From CAXGTL01 sp964645705 (GTDB lineage Archaea > Nanobdellota > Nanobdellia > Woesearchaeales > CAXGTL01): DNA of 64,000 bases. The notes beneath the pieces were generated by a model. The model had not been told where the DNA came from. It saw nothing but the letters and a program-made list of their open reading frames with translations, and made no database searches. The stretch is taken from contig CAZYAB010000003.1 in the NCBI GenBank assembly GCA_964645705.1, positions 62,001-126,000 on the forward strand, given 5' to 3'. Numbering within the stretch: the first letter of the stretch is position 1; each line of letters begins with the position of its first letter. Below, one piece after another: positions 36,617 through 45,277 of this stretch. The translations under genes and the position numbers were made by a program.

Positions 36617-37001
36617 TGCAGAAAGAGAATTAGTCCACTTATTCTGGAAATATGATTGGGCTGCCTGCCGTGTTGCCGGATCCGGATCTATGGCTTATCC
36701 TTCTCCGGACATTCTTGCCAGCAACAACATAAGAAAACTAGCAATAGAATGCAAAGCAACAAAAGATAATAAAGTTTATTTATCAAAAAGAGAAGTTGAT
36801 GAACTTCAGCTATTCTCAAACAAGTTCGGAGCAGAACCTTGGATAGGTGTTAGGTTTGATAATGATAAATGGTATTTCTTTAATATTGAAGACATGAAGA
36901 TTAGCAGAGGAAAAAACTATCTAATAGATTTTAAAACTTCTAAATTAAAAGGATTAGAATTTAAAGAATTAATTGGTGTTTTTAAACAACAAAGATTGTA
37001 A
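36588..37001 (+). CDS. hjc: Holliday junction resolvase Hjc
   Basis: 137 aa. KGSNAERELVHLFWKYDWAA supplies the first catalytic Glu, RVAGSGSMAYPSPDIL the Ser and Asp, and LAIECKATKD the Glu-x-Lys of the archaeal resolvase active site. It resolves four-way junctions in recombination. The ATG lies inside the 3' end of the Lrp-like gene, so both are probably translated from one mRNA. Confidence 0.95.
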   Translation: MKNKKQKGSNAERELVHLFWKYDWAACRVAGSGSMAYPSPDILASNNIRKLAIECKATKDNKVYLSKREVDELQLFSNKFGAEPWIGVRFDNDKWYFFNIEDMKISRGKNYLIDFKTSKLKGLEFKELIGVFKQQRL

Positions 37002-37070
37002 TTCTGTTTATACCGTATATGTGCTGTATAAAAATAAAAAAAATAAAATAAAAATAGAAAGCTTTATATA

Positions 37071-37080
37071 CTTAAATTAG
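37071..37080 (+). promoter_or_regulatory. BRE/TATA promoter of tfe
   Basis: GCTTTATATA preceded by AGAAA is a close match to the archaeal BRE-TATA consensus, centred about 29 bases before the ATG at 37105. Confidence 0.65.
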
Positions 37081-37104
37081 TCACCGTAGTAGTTAAGCTA
37101 AAAA

Positions 37105-37608
37105 ATGAGGTTGACAAAGAACGTAATTTTTGATGTTGTTGGTGAAGTAGTGGGTGACGATGTAATACCATTAGTTAAATTATTAGATACAAAGAGAGAT
37201 GTTTCTGAAATAAAGTTAGCAAAAAAAATAGGATCAGAAGTAAATATTGTTCGAAGCATGTTGTATAGATTATATTATAATAATCTTGTTTGTTGTTCTA
37301 AAAGAAAAGATATTAAAACCGGCTGGTATGTTTATCACTGGTTTTTGAATGCAAGAAGATTAAAGTATATGTTTAAGAATGTAAGGTTGAAGAAAATAAA
37401 TAAATTAAAAGAAAGATTATTAAGAGAACAAGAAGAGCAGTTTTTTAATTGTATTGAAAGTTGCATAAGATTGAATTTTGACCAAGCAATTGATTTCAAG
37501 TTCCAATGTCCTGAATGCGGTGCTTTGCTGGAAATGGAAAACAATGGACATTGTATAGAAAGATTAAAAGAGAAAATACTTGTTCTAGAAAAAGAACTAA
37601 AGAAATAA
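37105..37608 (+). CDS. tfe: transcription initiation factor TFE alpha
   Basis: 167 aa. The N-terminal winged helix has VIPLVKLLDTKRDVSEIKLA and VNIVRSMLYRLYYNNLVCC; a helical linker follows. The zinc ribbon is at about 115-145: FFNCIESC and FQCPECGALLE. The first knuckle is spaced CX3C rather than CX2C. A short C-terminal coil ends the protein. TFE stabilises open promoter complexes with TBP and TFB. Confidence 0.93.
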   Translation: MRLTKNVIFDVVGEVVGDDVIPLVKLLDTKRDVSEIKLAKKIGSEVNIVRSMLYRLYYNNLVCCSKRKDIKTGWYVYHWFLNARRLKYMFKNVRLKKINKLKERLLREQEEQFFNCIESCIRLNFDQAIDFKFQCPECGALLEMENNGHCIERLKEKILVLEKELKK

Positions 37609-37612
37609 ATTT

Positions 37613-38467
37613 CTATTTTTCGATTATTAATGAAATTAATTGACAGCTTTTGCAAATTTGTGTTTTACATGGTTCATTACAATATTTACAATTGTTTATT
37701 TTCTTTATTGTTTTATATTTTTGTTTTAGTTTCGGCAGTATTTTTAGAAAATTATCTACAATATTTAATTTAATGTCTTTATTCTGTTTTTCTAGTTTGT
37801 TAAGCAGTTTTTTAACTGATCTTCTGTATGAATCAGATGAACAAGGGCATTCTCCATAAACCACGGGGAAATTCGTCTCTTTAGAATATTCAGTTATTTC
37901 TTTTTCAGATATAAAGTATAGTGGTTTAATCCTAGGAATGAATAATTTGCTTTTAATCAAACCCGTGATTGGACCCAATCTTGCACAAATCTCTAAATTT
38001 CCTCTAAAAAAATTCATCATTATTGATTGTGCTTCATCATCAAGATTGTGCCCCATTATTACTTTTTTTGCATTTAATCTTTTACAATGTTTATTTATTA
38101 AATATCTTCTTAAAACACCACATATAGTGCATGATTTTATTTTGTAACCTTTTGAATTAATTAAGTTCCTTAAGTAACATAAGGAATAACCAAATTCATC
38201 TCTAAATGAAACTTGGTGTAATTTAATATTTTGTTTTTTACAGAAATTAATTGCGTTATTTAGATTAGATTTACTGTAATTGCCGATAAATGCATTTATT
38301 GTTAAAGCTTCTACATTATAGCCTAACTTTTTAAGTATATATAAAATAACTGTTGAATCTTTTCCACCAGAATATGCCACAAATATTTTTTCCTTTTTAT
38401 TGATTAGTCTATAATCTTCTATTGTTTTTTTAACTTTTGATTCTACTTGCTTAATTGTATTAGTCAT
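37613..38467 (-). CDS. TtcA/TtuA-family tRNA 2-thiolation-like ATP pyrophosphatase
   Basis: 284 aa. The PP-loop is KIFVAYSGGKDSTVILYIL near residue 30; CTICGVLRRYLIN and KVIMGHNLDDEAQSIMMNFF are the Fe-S and catalytic blocks of the family, and ECPCSSDSYR follows. The C-terminal zinc knuckle NCKYCNEPCKTQICKSCQ is kept, but the N-terminal zinc finger usual in TtuA/Ncs6 is absent. It probably places sulfur on a tRNA uridine. Only two bases separate it from rpoN, so it is likely the last gene of the rpoD operon. Confidence 0.85.
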   Translation of the reverse strand: MTNTIKQVESKVKKTIEDYRLINKKEKIFVAYSGGKDSTVILYILKKLGYNVEALTINAFIGNYSKSNLNNAINFCKKQNIKLHQVSFRDEFGYSLCYLRNLINSKGYKIKSCTICGVLRRYLINKHCKRLNAKKVIMGHNLDDEAQSIMMNFFRGNLEICARLGPITGLIKSKLFIPRIKPLYFISEKEITEYSKETNFPVVYGECPCSSDSYRRSVKKLLNKLEKQNKDIKLNIVDNFLKILPKLKQKYKTIKKINNCKYCNEPCKTQICKSCQLISLIIEK

Positions 38468-38469
38468 AA

Positions 38470-38667
38470 TCAGAACTTCTTGAATTGTGCAACAGTGTCT
38501 ATTAAGTCAATGTGTCCCATTATTATTGCTCTGCAGCAATATCTTTTTAATCCTAATGAATCTAAAATTTTTTTTTGTGATTCGCCTTTTTTAATCTTTT
38601 CTTGAAATTCTTCCCATAAATGGCCAATTGGTTTTCCGCATGACCAACATCTGACAGGTATAATCAT
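38470..38667 (-). CDS. rpoN: RNA polymerase subunit N
   Basis: 65 aa from the ATG that gives MIIPVRCWSCGKPIGHLW, the standard beginning, with AGGTGA eight bases upstream. A GTG twelve bases earlier is the alternative. The zinc site is CWSC plus YCCRAIIMGHIDLID near residue 45. It is the Rpb10 homologue and holds the RpoD-RpoL platform. Confidence 0.96.
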   Translation of the reverse strand: MIIPVRCWSCGKPIGHLWEEFQEKIKKGESQKKILDSLGLKRYCCRAIIMGHIDLIDTVAQFKKF

Positions 38668-38675
38668 TTTTATTC

Positions 38676-39071
38676 TCACCTATATGATTTTTGCCTTTTA
38701 GCTCTTGCTTTAGATATATTAGGCTTACATTGTTCTTTTCTTCTTACATCAGCAATCAAAAGATGTCTATCATAATCTAAAAACACTTTTTCTAATTTTT
38801 TATTATATTTGACTAATGCTCTTGCTAATGCCAATCTTGCAGCTTCTGTTTGAGACATTATTCCGCCGCCCCTAACATTGATGCTTACGTTGACTTCATT
38901 TGATATATTTCCTGCAAGTATTAAAGGTTCTCTTAATTTTAATCTAGCCATCTTAGGCTCAAATATGCCTATTGGTTTCTTATTAATTTTTATTAATCCT
39001 GTACCTTGTCTAAGTGTTGCTCTAGCAACTGATCTTTTTCTTTTTCCTGATGTGTGTATGATTTTACTCAA
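38676..39071 (-). CDS. rps9: ribosomal protein uS9
   Basis: 131 aa from a TTG with GGTGG five bases upstream; GTG at 39080 would add three residues. Landmarks are IIHTSGKRKRSVARATLRQG, NVRGGGIMSQTEAARLALAR, and the basic C terminus ARAKRQKSYR that reaches the P-site tRNA. It overlaps the uL13 stop region, giving translational coupling. Confidence 0.95.
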   Translation of the reverse strand: MSKIIHTSGKRKRSVARATLRQGTGLIKINKKPIGIFEPKMARLKLREPLILAGNISNEVNVSINVRGGGIMSQTEAARLALARALVKYNKKLEKVFLDYDRHLLIADVRRKEQCKPNISKARAKRQKSYR

Positions 39072-39483
39072 CTTTACCACCCAAATGTTTACATAGTTCT
39101 TTAATAGTTATATATTTAAAATTTGGTAATTTTTTAATATGTGCTTTTTTTATTTCTTCAGATTTTTTTTCTTTGAATTTGTCTGGAACACCTATGTAGC
39201 ACATAATTCTTTGGAATGCTTTTTTGCCTCTAGGGTTTTTGTATTTTAGCATTCTTTTAATAACTTTTCTTACGAACCTGTCCGGCATCTTTGGTAAGAA
39301 AGGTCCTTTGTAAGGATCCCCTTTATCATCTATGTCTTTATATTTTTTAAATATATTTTTTTTATTGCCTGTTATTGCGATTTTTTCACAATTAATTACA
39401 TTAACTTTCTCGCCAAGTAATGCTTTTTTGGCTGCAAAACTTGCAACCCTTCCAAGTATTAAGTCTGTTCCATCGATTATCAT
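39064..39483 (-). CDS. rpl13: ribosomal protein uL13
   Basis: 139 aa. IIDGTDLILGRVASFAAKKA opens the protein and MLKYKNPRGKKAFQRIMCYI is the conserved middle. It is six bases downstream of eL18 and overlaps the uS9 start. Confidence 0.96.
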   Translation of the reverse strand: MIIDGTDLILGRVASFAAKKALLGEKVNVINCEKIAITGNKKNIFKKYKDIDDKGDPYKGPFLPKMPDRFVRKVIKRMLKYKNPRGKKAFQRIMCYIGVPDKFKEKKSEEIKKAHIKKLPNFKYITIKELCKHLGGKVE

Positions 39484-39489
39484 TGTTAA

Positions 39490-39852
39490 TTAACCTATTA
39501 TTCTTACTTTTGATCCTTTTGGATTAATTTTTATTAATTCATTTATTGTTATGGCTTTTCCCCCATTTTGTTCTATTTTTTCTTTTGCTGTCTTTGAGAA
39601 ATTAAAAGCTGAAATTGTTATTTTTCTGTTTAGTTCGCCATTGCCTAGAACTTTTCCTGGAACAATCGCTGTTTCATTCTCTTTTACTAATTTATTTATC
39701 TTGAATAAGTTTACTATTATCCTTCTTCTTGTAGGTTTACTAAGATTATTTGCAACTGCTTTCCATATCTTTACTTTATTTTCAGAGGATAATCTATTTA
39801 ATTCTTTGATAAGATTTCTTAGATACTGATTTGTTGGTCCTGTTCTTTTCAT
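39490..39852 (-). CDS. rpl18e: ribosomal protein eL18
   Basis: 120 aa from the ATG giving MKRTGPTNQYLRNLI, the family's usual start, with AAGGTC upstream. A longer frame from 39888 would translate repeat copy 8, so it is rejected. The C-terminal block FSKTAKEKIEQNGGKAITIN is typical of the eL18/uL15 fold. Confidence 0.95.
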   Translation of the reverse strand: MKRTGPTNQYLRNLIKELNRLSSENKVKIWKAVANNLSKPTRRRIIVNLFKINKLVKENETAIVPGKVLGNGELNRKITISAFNFSKTAKEKIEQNGGKAITINELIKINPKGSKVRIIG

Positions 39853-39872
39853 TTTGTTTATTGACCTTATAA

Positions 39873-39920
39873 CCTGCCTGACCCACATCCCAATCCATGG
39901 GCAGTAAGTTGTGATTCTTA
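39873..39920 (+). repeat. C-rich interspersed repeat, copy 8 (diverged)
   Basis: The core is degenerate (CATCCCAATCCATGGGC), but CCTGCC at the left and GTAAGTTGTGATTCT at the right match copies 2 and 6. It fills the rpoD-eL18 gap inside a minus-strand operon, yet has the same plus orientation as the other copies. Confidence 0.5.
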
Positions 39921-39932
39921 GGCATTTATTAT

Positions 39933-40724
39933 TTACTTTACTTTACCAATAACCTCAATAAATTCATCACATTTTTCGGCTAATATGTTAGCAGCTTCCT
40001 TTGCTATGTTCTTGCTTGGTATTGAACCCCATGATTCTATGTTAAATATGAATTTTGATTTGTCTTCTGAAACATTTACAGCACCTTCGCTATAGTCTTG
40101 GCATGCTTCGCATATTAAACAGTCTTTTTTATAGTCTTTTTTAAGATTTAATTTTCCAGACTTTAATTCGAATAACTTTTTTGGACACATCTTAGCTACA
40201 AGTTCAGGATTTTTTGGTTGTTTTTTTATTTCAACTATTGGTTCGTATTTGTAATAGCTTAATCCTGGTGAGAATTTTGCGTGATCTTTGCCTTTTCCTA
40301 ATATTGCAGTTGCAACAAACTCTAATTCCTGACCACTCAATAATTTTACAATGATTGTTTTAGGATAAATAGGAGTAACTTTTGAATCTTTTGACTTTAT
40401 TGATGATGCATAAACTGTTTTTGCTCCTCTTTCTTTTAAAGTTAATTTTAATTGACATTTTGCACAGCCTTCGCCTTTACAAGTGCATTTTTTAGGTAGA
40501 TTATACGTTTTTAAATCTGATTTTAAAACAACCAATCCTAATCTGTGTGCAACTGTTTCATCATATAGAACAGAACTGTTTTTCTTTAGTTCTACTTCTT
40601 CTATAGCCATTGTTGGCACTTCTGAAAGCATGAATCTTCTAAGTGCATTTGCGAATGGTGTTGTAACATCTTCCAAAATAAAAGATGTTTCTTCATTTGA
40701 TTTGTTAATAAGTTTGATCTTCAT
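39933..40724 (-). CDS. rpoD: RNA polymerase subunit D
   Basis: 263 aa. FANALRRFMLSEVPTMAIEE is the dimerisation motif of the Rpb3/alpha family. Cysteines in CTCKGEGCAKCQ form one metal site. MCPKKLF and CLICEACQDYSEGAV form a ferredoxin-like domain able to hold a 4Fe-4S cluster. ATG overlaps the uS11 stop by four bases. Confidence 0.96.
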   Translation of the reverse strand: MKIKLINKSNEETSFILEDVTTPFANALRRFMLSEVPTMAIEEVELKKNSSVLYDETVAHRLGLVVLKSDLKTYNLPKKCTCKGEGCAKCQLKLTLKERGAKTVYASSIKSKDSKVTPIYPKTIIVKLLSGQELEFVATAILGKGKDHAKFSPGLSYYKYEPIVEIKKQPKNPELVAKMCPKKLFELKSGKLNLKKDYKKDCLICEACQDYSEGAVNVSEDKSKFIFNIESWGSIPSKNIAKEAANILAEKCDEFIEVIGKVK

Positions 40725-41185
40725 ACTCTTCTACCTCTTCTTCCGCCTTTTTTCCTGCAACCATCGTGAGGAACAGGGGTTACATCTTCAATAATGCCTA
40801 TTTTCAGACCCATTCTTGATAATGCCCGAACTGCTGCTTGTGCACCTGGCCCAGGATTACTGGGTCCGTTATGGCCCCCTGGCGCTTTTATTTTAACATG
40901 TATTGCATCAATACCTTTTTCTTTAGCTGTTTGTGCTGCTTTTTTTGCAGCAGTCATTGCAGCTGTAGGACTTGGTTCTAATCTGTGTGCTTTTACTACT
41001 TGTCCTCCTGAAGTTCTTGCAATAGATTCTGAACCAGTAATATCTGTTATATGAATTATAGTGTTATTATATGAAGAGTATATGTGACAGATTCCCCAAG
41101 TTTGATCTCTTCTCCTTGATTTAAAATCTGGTCTTTCTCTGTTGTATGTTCTTCTTGGATTTCTTCTTTGTTTTTCTTTTATCAT
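40721..41185 (-). CDS. rps11: ribosomal protein uS11
   Basis: 154 aa with an N-terminal Arg-rich extension of about 30 residues. GICHIYSSYNNTIIHITDIT and the end VTPVPHDGCRKKGGRRGRR are the family signature. ATGA overlap with uS4. Confidence 0.96.
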   Translation of the reverse strand: MIKEKQRRNPRRTYNRERPDFKSRRRDQTWGICHIYSSYNNTIIHITDITGSESIARTSGGQVVKAHRLEPSPTAAMTAAKKAAQTAKEKGIDAIHVKIKAPGGHNGPSNPGPGAQAAVRALSRMGLKIGIIEDVTPVPHDGCRKKGGRRGRRV

Positions 41186-41796
41186 TTTTTATTTCCTTTT
41201 TTAACAGGCCTTTTTGTTCGAGTATTTCTTCTCTTTTTGATTGGTTTTTTTTCTTTAGGTTTCTTCTTTTCTTTTGGTTTAGCTTCAATTACTCTTTCAG
41301 CATGATTTGAGTCTGACAGATTTGAGGAATTTGAAAATGTTATAAGGTCTTCTTCTTTTTTTGTAACTATATAAGATGGGGATGTTATTTTTTTACCAGA
41401 AACACTAATGTGGTGGTGAGTTATAAATTGTCTTGCTTGTTTCATTGATTTTGCTAGTTTTTTTCTAAATACTATTGTTTGTAACCTTCTTTCAAGTAAA
41501 TCTCTTATCGTAATACTTAGAACATTGCTTAGCTCAGAACCAGGGGGTAAAAGACCGAGGTTTGATAATCTTTTAAGCAGTTGTTCTTTTTCTATTTTTG
41601 ACTGCTCTGTTCTTCCTGTAATATGTTTTTTGGATTGTGAAAAATATTTTCTTAATAAAGAATGCGCTTTATATATCTCTGTCTTGTTCTTTAGTCCGTA
41701 CTCTCTAACTAATACTTTTTCTTGCTCAATTCTTTCTTTGTTCCAAGGGATTACTGGATTTGAATATTTTTTTCTATGTTTTTTTGGATCTCCCAT
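41182..41796 (-). CDS. rps4: ribosomal protein uS4
   Basis: 204 aa from the ATG with AGGTG upstream (MGDPKKHRKKYSNPV); a GTG nine bases earlier is less likely. The S4 RNA-binding domain is LLERRLQTIVFRKKLAKSMK and ARQFITHHHISVSGKKITSP. A Lys-rich tail of about 35 residues ends the chain. Confidence 0.96.
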   Translation of the reverse strand: MGDPKKHRKKYSNPVIPWNKERIEQEKVLVREYGLKNKTEIYKAHSLLRKYFSQSKKHITGRTEQSKIEKEQLLKRLSNLGLLPPGSELSNVLSITIRDLLERRLQTIVFRKKLAKSMKQARQFITHHHISVSGKKITSPSYIVTKKEEDLITFSNSSNLSDSNHAERVIEAKPKEKKKPKEKKPIKKRRNTRTKRPVKKGNKK

Positions 41797-41814
41797 ATTT
41801 TTCACCTGAAAAAT

Positions 41815-41848
41815 TGGGGCTCAAAAATCTTTGATTTTTTTTGTCCCA
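41815..41848 (-). repeat. hairpin in the uS13-uS4 spacer
   Basis: On the minus strand TGGGA and CCCCA close an outer stem and AAAATC/GATTTT an inner stem with an AAA loop, followed by TTGAGC. The same AAAAATC-loop-GATTTTTGAGC arrangement occurs at 14746-14766. It may slow transcription or mark an mRNA cleavage site. Confidence 0.45.
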
Positions 41849-41860
41849 TTTTTTGTTACC

Positions 41861-42334
41861 TTATTTACCTTTCTTACCTTTTCTTTTTACGCCCATTCCT
41901 TTTCCTTTATTCTTTCTGAAATTTGATCTTGTGCATTGTCCTCTTACAGGAAGTCTAAACATGTGTCTAATGCCTTTGTAACTCTTGATCTTTTTCATCA
42001 TCTTAATATCATTATCTTGTATAAATCTTAGATCAGATGTAAGAATGTGTTTATCTTTGAATTCTTGTGGATCTTTTCTTCTATTAAGCATCCATTTAGG
42101 AATTCCATATTTTAATGGATTTCTAACTATCTCTGTTATTTTTTCAACGTCTTTGTCTGTTAAGTCGCCTATTTTCTTTGTTTTTTTGATTTTAGAAATA
42201 TTACAAACAGCATTTGCAAATCTTGGGCCAATGCCTCTTACTTTTGTTAAACCATGATAAAGAGGTTTGTTTCCATCTATATCTGTATCTATTAATCTTA
42301 GTATTAATCTGAATTCATGTTTTTCTTCTGCCAT
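41861..42334 (-). CDS. rps13: ribosomal protein uS13
   Basis: 157 aa from the ATG with GGTGAAAATAAT upstream (MAEEKHEFRLILRLIDTD). LTKVRGIGPRFANAVCN is the helix-hairpin-helix and RHMFRLPVRGQCTRSNFRKN the C-terminal signature. It is the first gene of the alpha-type operon; an A+T-rich TATA-like TTTATAAAT lies about 100 bases upstream. Confidence 0.96.
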   Translation of the reverse strand: MAEEKHEFRLILRLIDTDIDGNKPLYHGLTKVRGIGPRFANAVCNISKIKKTKKIGDLTDKDVEKITEIVRNPLKYGIPKWMLNRRKDPQEFKDKHILTSDLRFIQDNDIKMMKKIKSYKGIRHMFRLPVRGQCTRSNFRKNKGKGMGVKRKGKKGK

Positions 42335-42464
42335 ATTATTTTCACCAAAAAACCCAATAGAATTAATCATATAGATTAACCCTATATATCGCCTATATTA
42401 GACTCGGGTTGTTTATACTTGGAAATGCTATTTTATTTATAAATGTGATGGTTTTTTAAGGTTT

Positions 42465-43526
42465 TTATTCTTTGCCTTTTTCAATAGCTTTGACGATCAA
42501 TTTAACTGTATTTTCCATGTCATTTAGATTAATCATTTCATTATTAGTATGAATGTATTTACATGGAATACCAATGCTAATACTTGGGATGCCTGATTTT
42601 ACTAACTGAATCTCTGTTGCGTCTGTTGCACCTGGCTGTCCTGCATTTGCAGCATCTAGTTGTAATGGTATCTTGTTTTTTTGTGCTATTGTTATTATCC
42701 ATTTGTTTAGTTTTCTATCAGCTATCATGCCTCTGCCGCGATATTGTAAATATTCTATGCTAGGTCCTTTTCCTAATTGTGTTGTAACTTCCCAATCTTT
42801 TGCATATAGACTGTGAGCACCGCCTACGTCAAGTGCAATTGCATAGTCTGGATCAAGTTCAAATGCAGAGGTTTTTGCTCCTTTTAATCCTACTTCTTCT
42901 TGAGCTGTAAACACTCCGTAAACAGTTCCTTTGAATTTTTTCAAATTCTTCATTATTTGTACTAGTGCTGCGCATCCTGCTCTGTCATCAAAAGCTGTTG
43001 CCATTACATTATCTCCTGCTAATTCTCTGAAATTGTTTTCAATAGTAATCATGTCACTGATCTTTATACCTAGTTTTTCTACTTGTTTTTTTGATGTTGC
43101 ACCAATGTCAATGAATAGTTCTTGCCACTTTGGTTGTCTTTTTATTTCTTCATCATCCATTAGCCATAGATCTTTTGTTAAGATTGCTCCTTTGTATTGG
43201 TTTTTCTTTGTGTCAATGATTACATTTTGATTAGGCAGTGTTCTGTTTCTAAAACCACCTATTGGTATAAATCTTATGTATCCATTATCGTCAATGTGTT
43301 TAACAATAAAACCTATTTGGTCCATGTGAGCGCATATCATGTAAACAGGTTTTCCTTTGCCTTTTTTTACAATAAGATTGCCCATTGTATCTGTTTCCAT
43401 AGAATTCACATGTGCTTTTAGTTCTTGTTTTATTATTGGTATTATTCTTTTTTCATATGCTGAGATTGCATATGTGTCTGTTAGTTTTTTTAATAGTCTT
43501 TTTAATTCTTGTTTTTGATTTTTCAT
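42465..43526 (-). CDS. M42-family aminopeptidase (TET-like)
   Basis: 353 aa, ATG behind GGAGGGATTAATA. Metal ligands are visible in MICAHMDQIGF (His), MATAFDDRAGCAALV (Asp), FTAQEEVGLKGA (Glu-Glu) and the C-terminal SIGIPCKYIHTNNE (His). These enzymes form dodecameric tetrahedra that clear peptides released by the proteasome. The PAN gene nearby fits this role. Confidence 0.93.
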   Translation of the reverse strand: MKNQKQELKRLLKKLTDTYAISAYEKRIIPIIKQELKAHVNSMETDTMGNLIVKKGKGKPVYMICAHMDQIGFIVKHIDDNGYIRFIPIGGFRNRTLPNQNVIIDTKKNQYKGAILTKDLWLMDDEEIKRQPKWQELFIDIGATSKKQVEKLGIKISDMITIENNFRELAGDNVMATAFDDRAGCAALVQIMKNLKKFKGTVYGVFTAQEEVGLKGAKTSAFELDPDYAIALDVGGAHSLYAKDWEVTTQLGKGPSIEYLQYRGRGMIADRKLNKWIITIAQKNKIPLQLDAANAGQPGATDATEIQLVKSGIPSISIGIPCKYIHTNNEMINLNDMENTVKLIVKAIEKGKE

Positions 43527-43610
43527 TATTAATCCCTCCGAATATATACTGTAATATATATGTGCTTAATAAAGATTTCTGATTTTTTTTAGTAAAAACC
43601 AATGTAAAAC

Positions 43611-43620
43611 TTTATAAATA
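43611..43620 (+). promoter_or_regulatory. TATA box of pheS
   Basis: TTTATAAATA preceded by GTAAAAC is centred about 27 bases before the ATG at 43643, consistent with a leaderless mRNA. Confidence 0.6.
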
Positions 43621-43642
43621 ATGCACACCTATATATCTAAAT

Positions 43643-45175
43643 ATGGACATAAAAAAGCTAGGTAGATCATTGTCACCTTTAGAAAGGAAAGTATTGCCCT
43701 ATTTAAAAGATTATTCTAATTTTGATGATATTGTTAAGGTTTCTGGATTAAAAGATGTTGAAGTGATGAGAGCTTTGCAATGGTTGTCTAATAAAGATGT
43801 TCTTAAGATAAAAGAAGACGTTAAACAATTTGTTGATCTTGATAAAAATGGTGTTCTGTATTTTAAACTTGGTTTGCCTGAAAAAAGGTTCCTCTTATCA
43901 ATAAAAGAAAAATCTTTGTCATCTTTGGACATTATGATAAGAGCAGAATTAACTAAAGAAGAGATTAATGTTTGTATTGGTTTGCTTAAGAAAAAAGGAA
44001 TTATTGATATAAAAAAAGCTGATGATAAATTATTCTTTGAAATAACTAATTTTGGTAGACAGTTCTTAGAAAAAACCTCTTTTGAAGAACAGTTCTTGAA
44101 TAAAAAGTTTCCTGTTGAGTTAAAATTATTAAAACCAGAAGAGAAATTCGCATTTAATGAGCTTAAGAAAAGAAAAAATATTGTTAAAATAGAGATTAAA
44201 AAGATAAAAACTATAGAGCTTACTAGTTTGGGTAATAAATTAAGCAAATTAAAGATTGATACTGATGTTATTGAAAGACTAACTCCAGATATTATTAAAT
44301 CTGGTAAATGGAAAAAGAAAGAGTTTAGAATGTATGATGTTGAGATAAATGTGCCTAAGATTAATGGTGGTAAAAGACATTTTGTTAAACAATCAATTGA
44401 GTATGCAAAAAAGGTATGGATGGAACTTGGTTTTAAAGAAATGACTGGTAACATGCTTAGCACTTCTTTTTGGAATTTTGATGCATTGTTTACTGCACAA
44501 AATCATCCTGTTCGTGATCTTCAGGATACTTTTTTTATAAAAGAACCTAGTAAAGGACATCTTCCTGATAAAAAATTAGTTAATGCTGTTAAAAAAGCAC
44601 ATGAGACAGGAACAAAAGGAAGCATTGGTTGGCAGTATAAGTGGGATCCTGAAGAAGCAAAGAAAAATGTGATGAGACCACACACTACAGTATTGAGTTC
44701 AAAGACAATTGCAAGCCTTAGTAAAAAAGATCTTCCTGCTAAATTCTTTGCAGTAGGCAGGTGTTTTAGAAATGAAGCTGTTGATTGGTGTCATTTGTTT
44801 GAATTTAATCAATTTGAAGGAATTGTTATTGATCCTGATGCTAATTTTAGACATTTATTGGGTTATTTGAAATCATTTTTTAAAAAAGTAGGTTTTGATA
44901 AAGCTAGGTTTAGGCCTGCGCATTTTCCTTATACAGAACCTTCAGTAGAAATTGATGTATATCACCCTGTGCATAAAAAATGGATAGAACTAGGCGGTGC
45001 AGGTTTGTTTAGACCTGAGTTGACTGTTCCATTACTTGGGTTTGAATGTCCTATACTTGCATGGGGACCTGGTTTAGATAGAATAATGATGGAATATTAT
45101 AATATCAAGGATTTGCGTGATCTATATAAAAATGATCTTAAACAATTAAGAAATATGAAGATGTGGATGAAATAG
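43643..45175 (+). CDS. pheS: phenylalanyl-tRNA synthetase alpha subunit
   Basis: 510 aa, archaeal/eukaryotic length with N-terminal winged-helix domains (LSPLERKVLPYLKDYSNFDD). Class II motifs are motif 1 around QSIEYAKKVWMELGFKEM, motif 2 in FAVGRCFRNEAVDWCHLFEF and motif 3 in FECPILAWGPGLDRIMM. It forms a heterotetramer with PheT, encoded next. Confidence 0.97.
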   Translation: MDIKKLGRSLSPLERKVLPYLKDYSNFDDIVKVSGLKDVEVMRALQWLSNKDVLKIKEDVKQFVDLDKNGVLYFKLGLPEKRFLLSIKEKSLSSLDIMIRAELTKEEINVCIGLLKKKGIIDIKKADDKLFFEITNFGRQFLEKTSFEEQFLNKKFPVELKLLKPEEKFAFNELKKRKNIVKIEIKKIKTIELTSLGNKLSKLKIDTDVIERLTPDIIKSGKWKKKEFRMYDVEINVPKINGGKRHFVKQSIEYAKKVWMELGFKEMTGNMLSTSFWNFDALFTAQNHPVRDLQDTFFIKEPSKGHLPDKKLVNAVKKAHETGTKGSIGWQYKWDPEEAKKNVMRPHTTVLSSKTIASLSKKDLPAKFFAVGRCFRNEAVDWCHLFEFNQFEGIVIDPDANFRHLLGYLKSFFKKVGFDKARFRPAHFPYTEPSVEIDVYHPVHKKWIELGGAGLFRPELTVPLLGFECPILAWGPGLDRIMMEYYNIKDLRDLYKNDLKQLRNMKMWMK

Positions 45176-45185
45176 GCAAGATAGG

Positions 45186-45238
45186 CCCGCCATCCAATGC
45201 CCCCGATCACCCACTCCTGGGAAAGTAAGTGGCAATGT
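45186..45238 (+). repeat. C-rich interspersed repeat, copy 4
   Basis: Core CCCCCGATCACCCACTC matches 14 of 17 positions of copy 2, followed by GGGAAAGTAAGTGGC. It lies ten bases past the pheS stop, inside the pheS-pheT gap. Confidence 0.7.
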
Positions 45239-45277
45239 ATTAAAAAATAAAAAAATAAAGAAAAATAAAATAAGAAA

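Noticed and set aside
39853..39888. Twelve extra residues on eL18
   Set aside because: The segment overlaps repeat copy 8, and the family starts at the MKRTG-type Met.
43711..44463. 250-codon minus-strand frame inside pheS
   Set aside because: pheS has all class II synthetase motifs on the plus strand; the other frame is Ser/Phe/Leu-rich noise.
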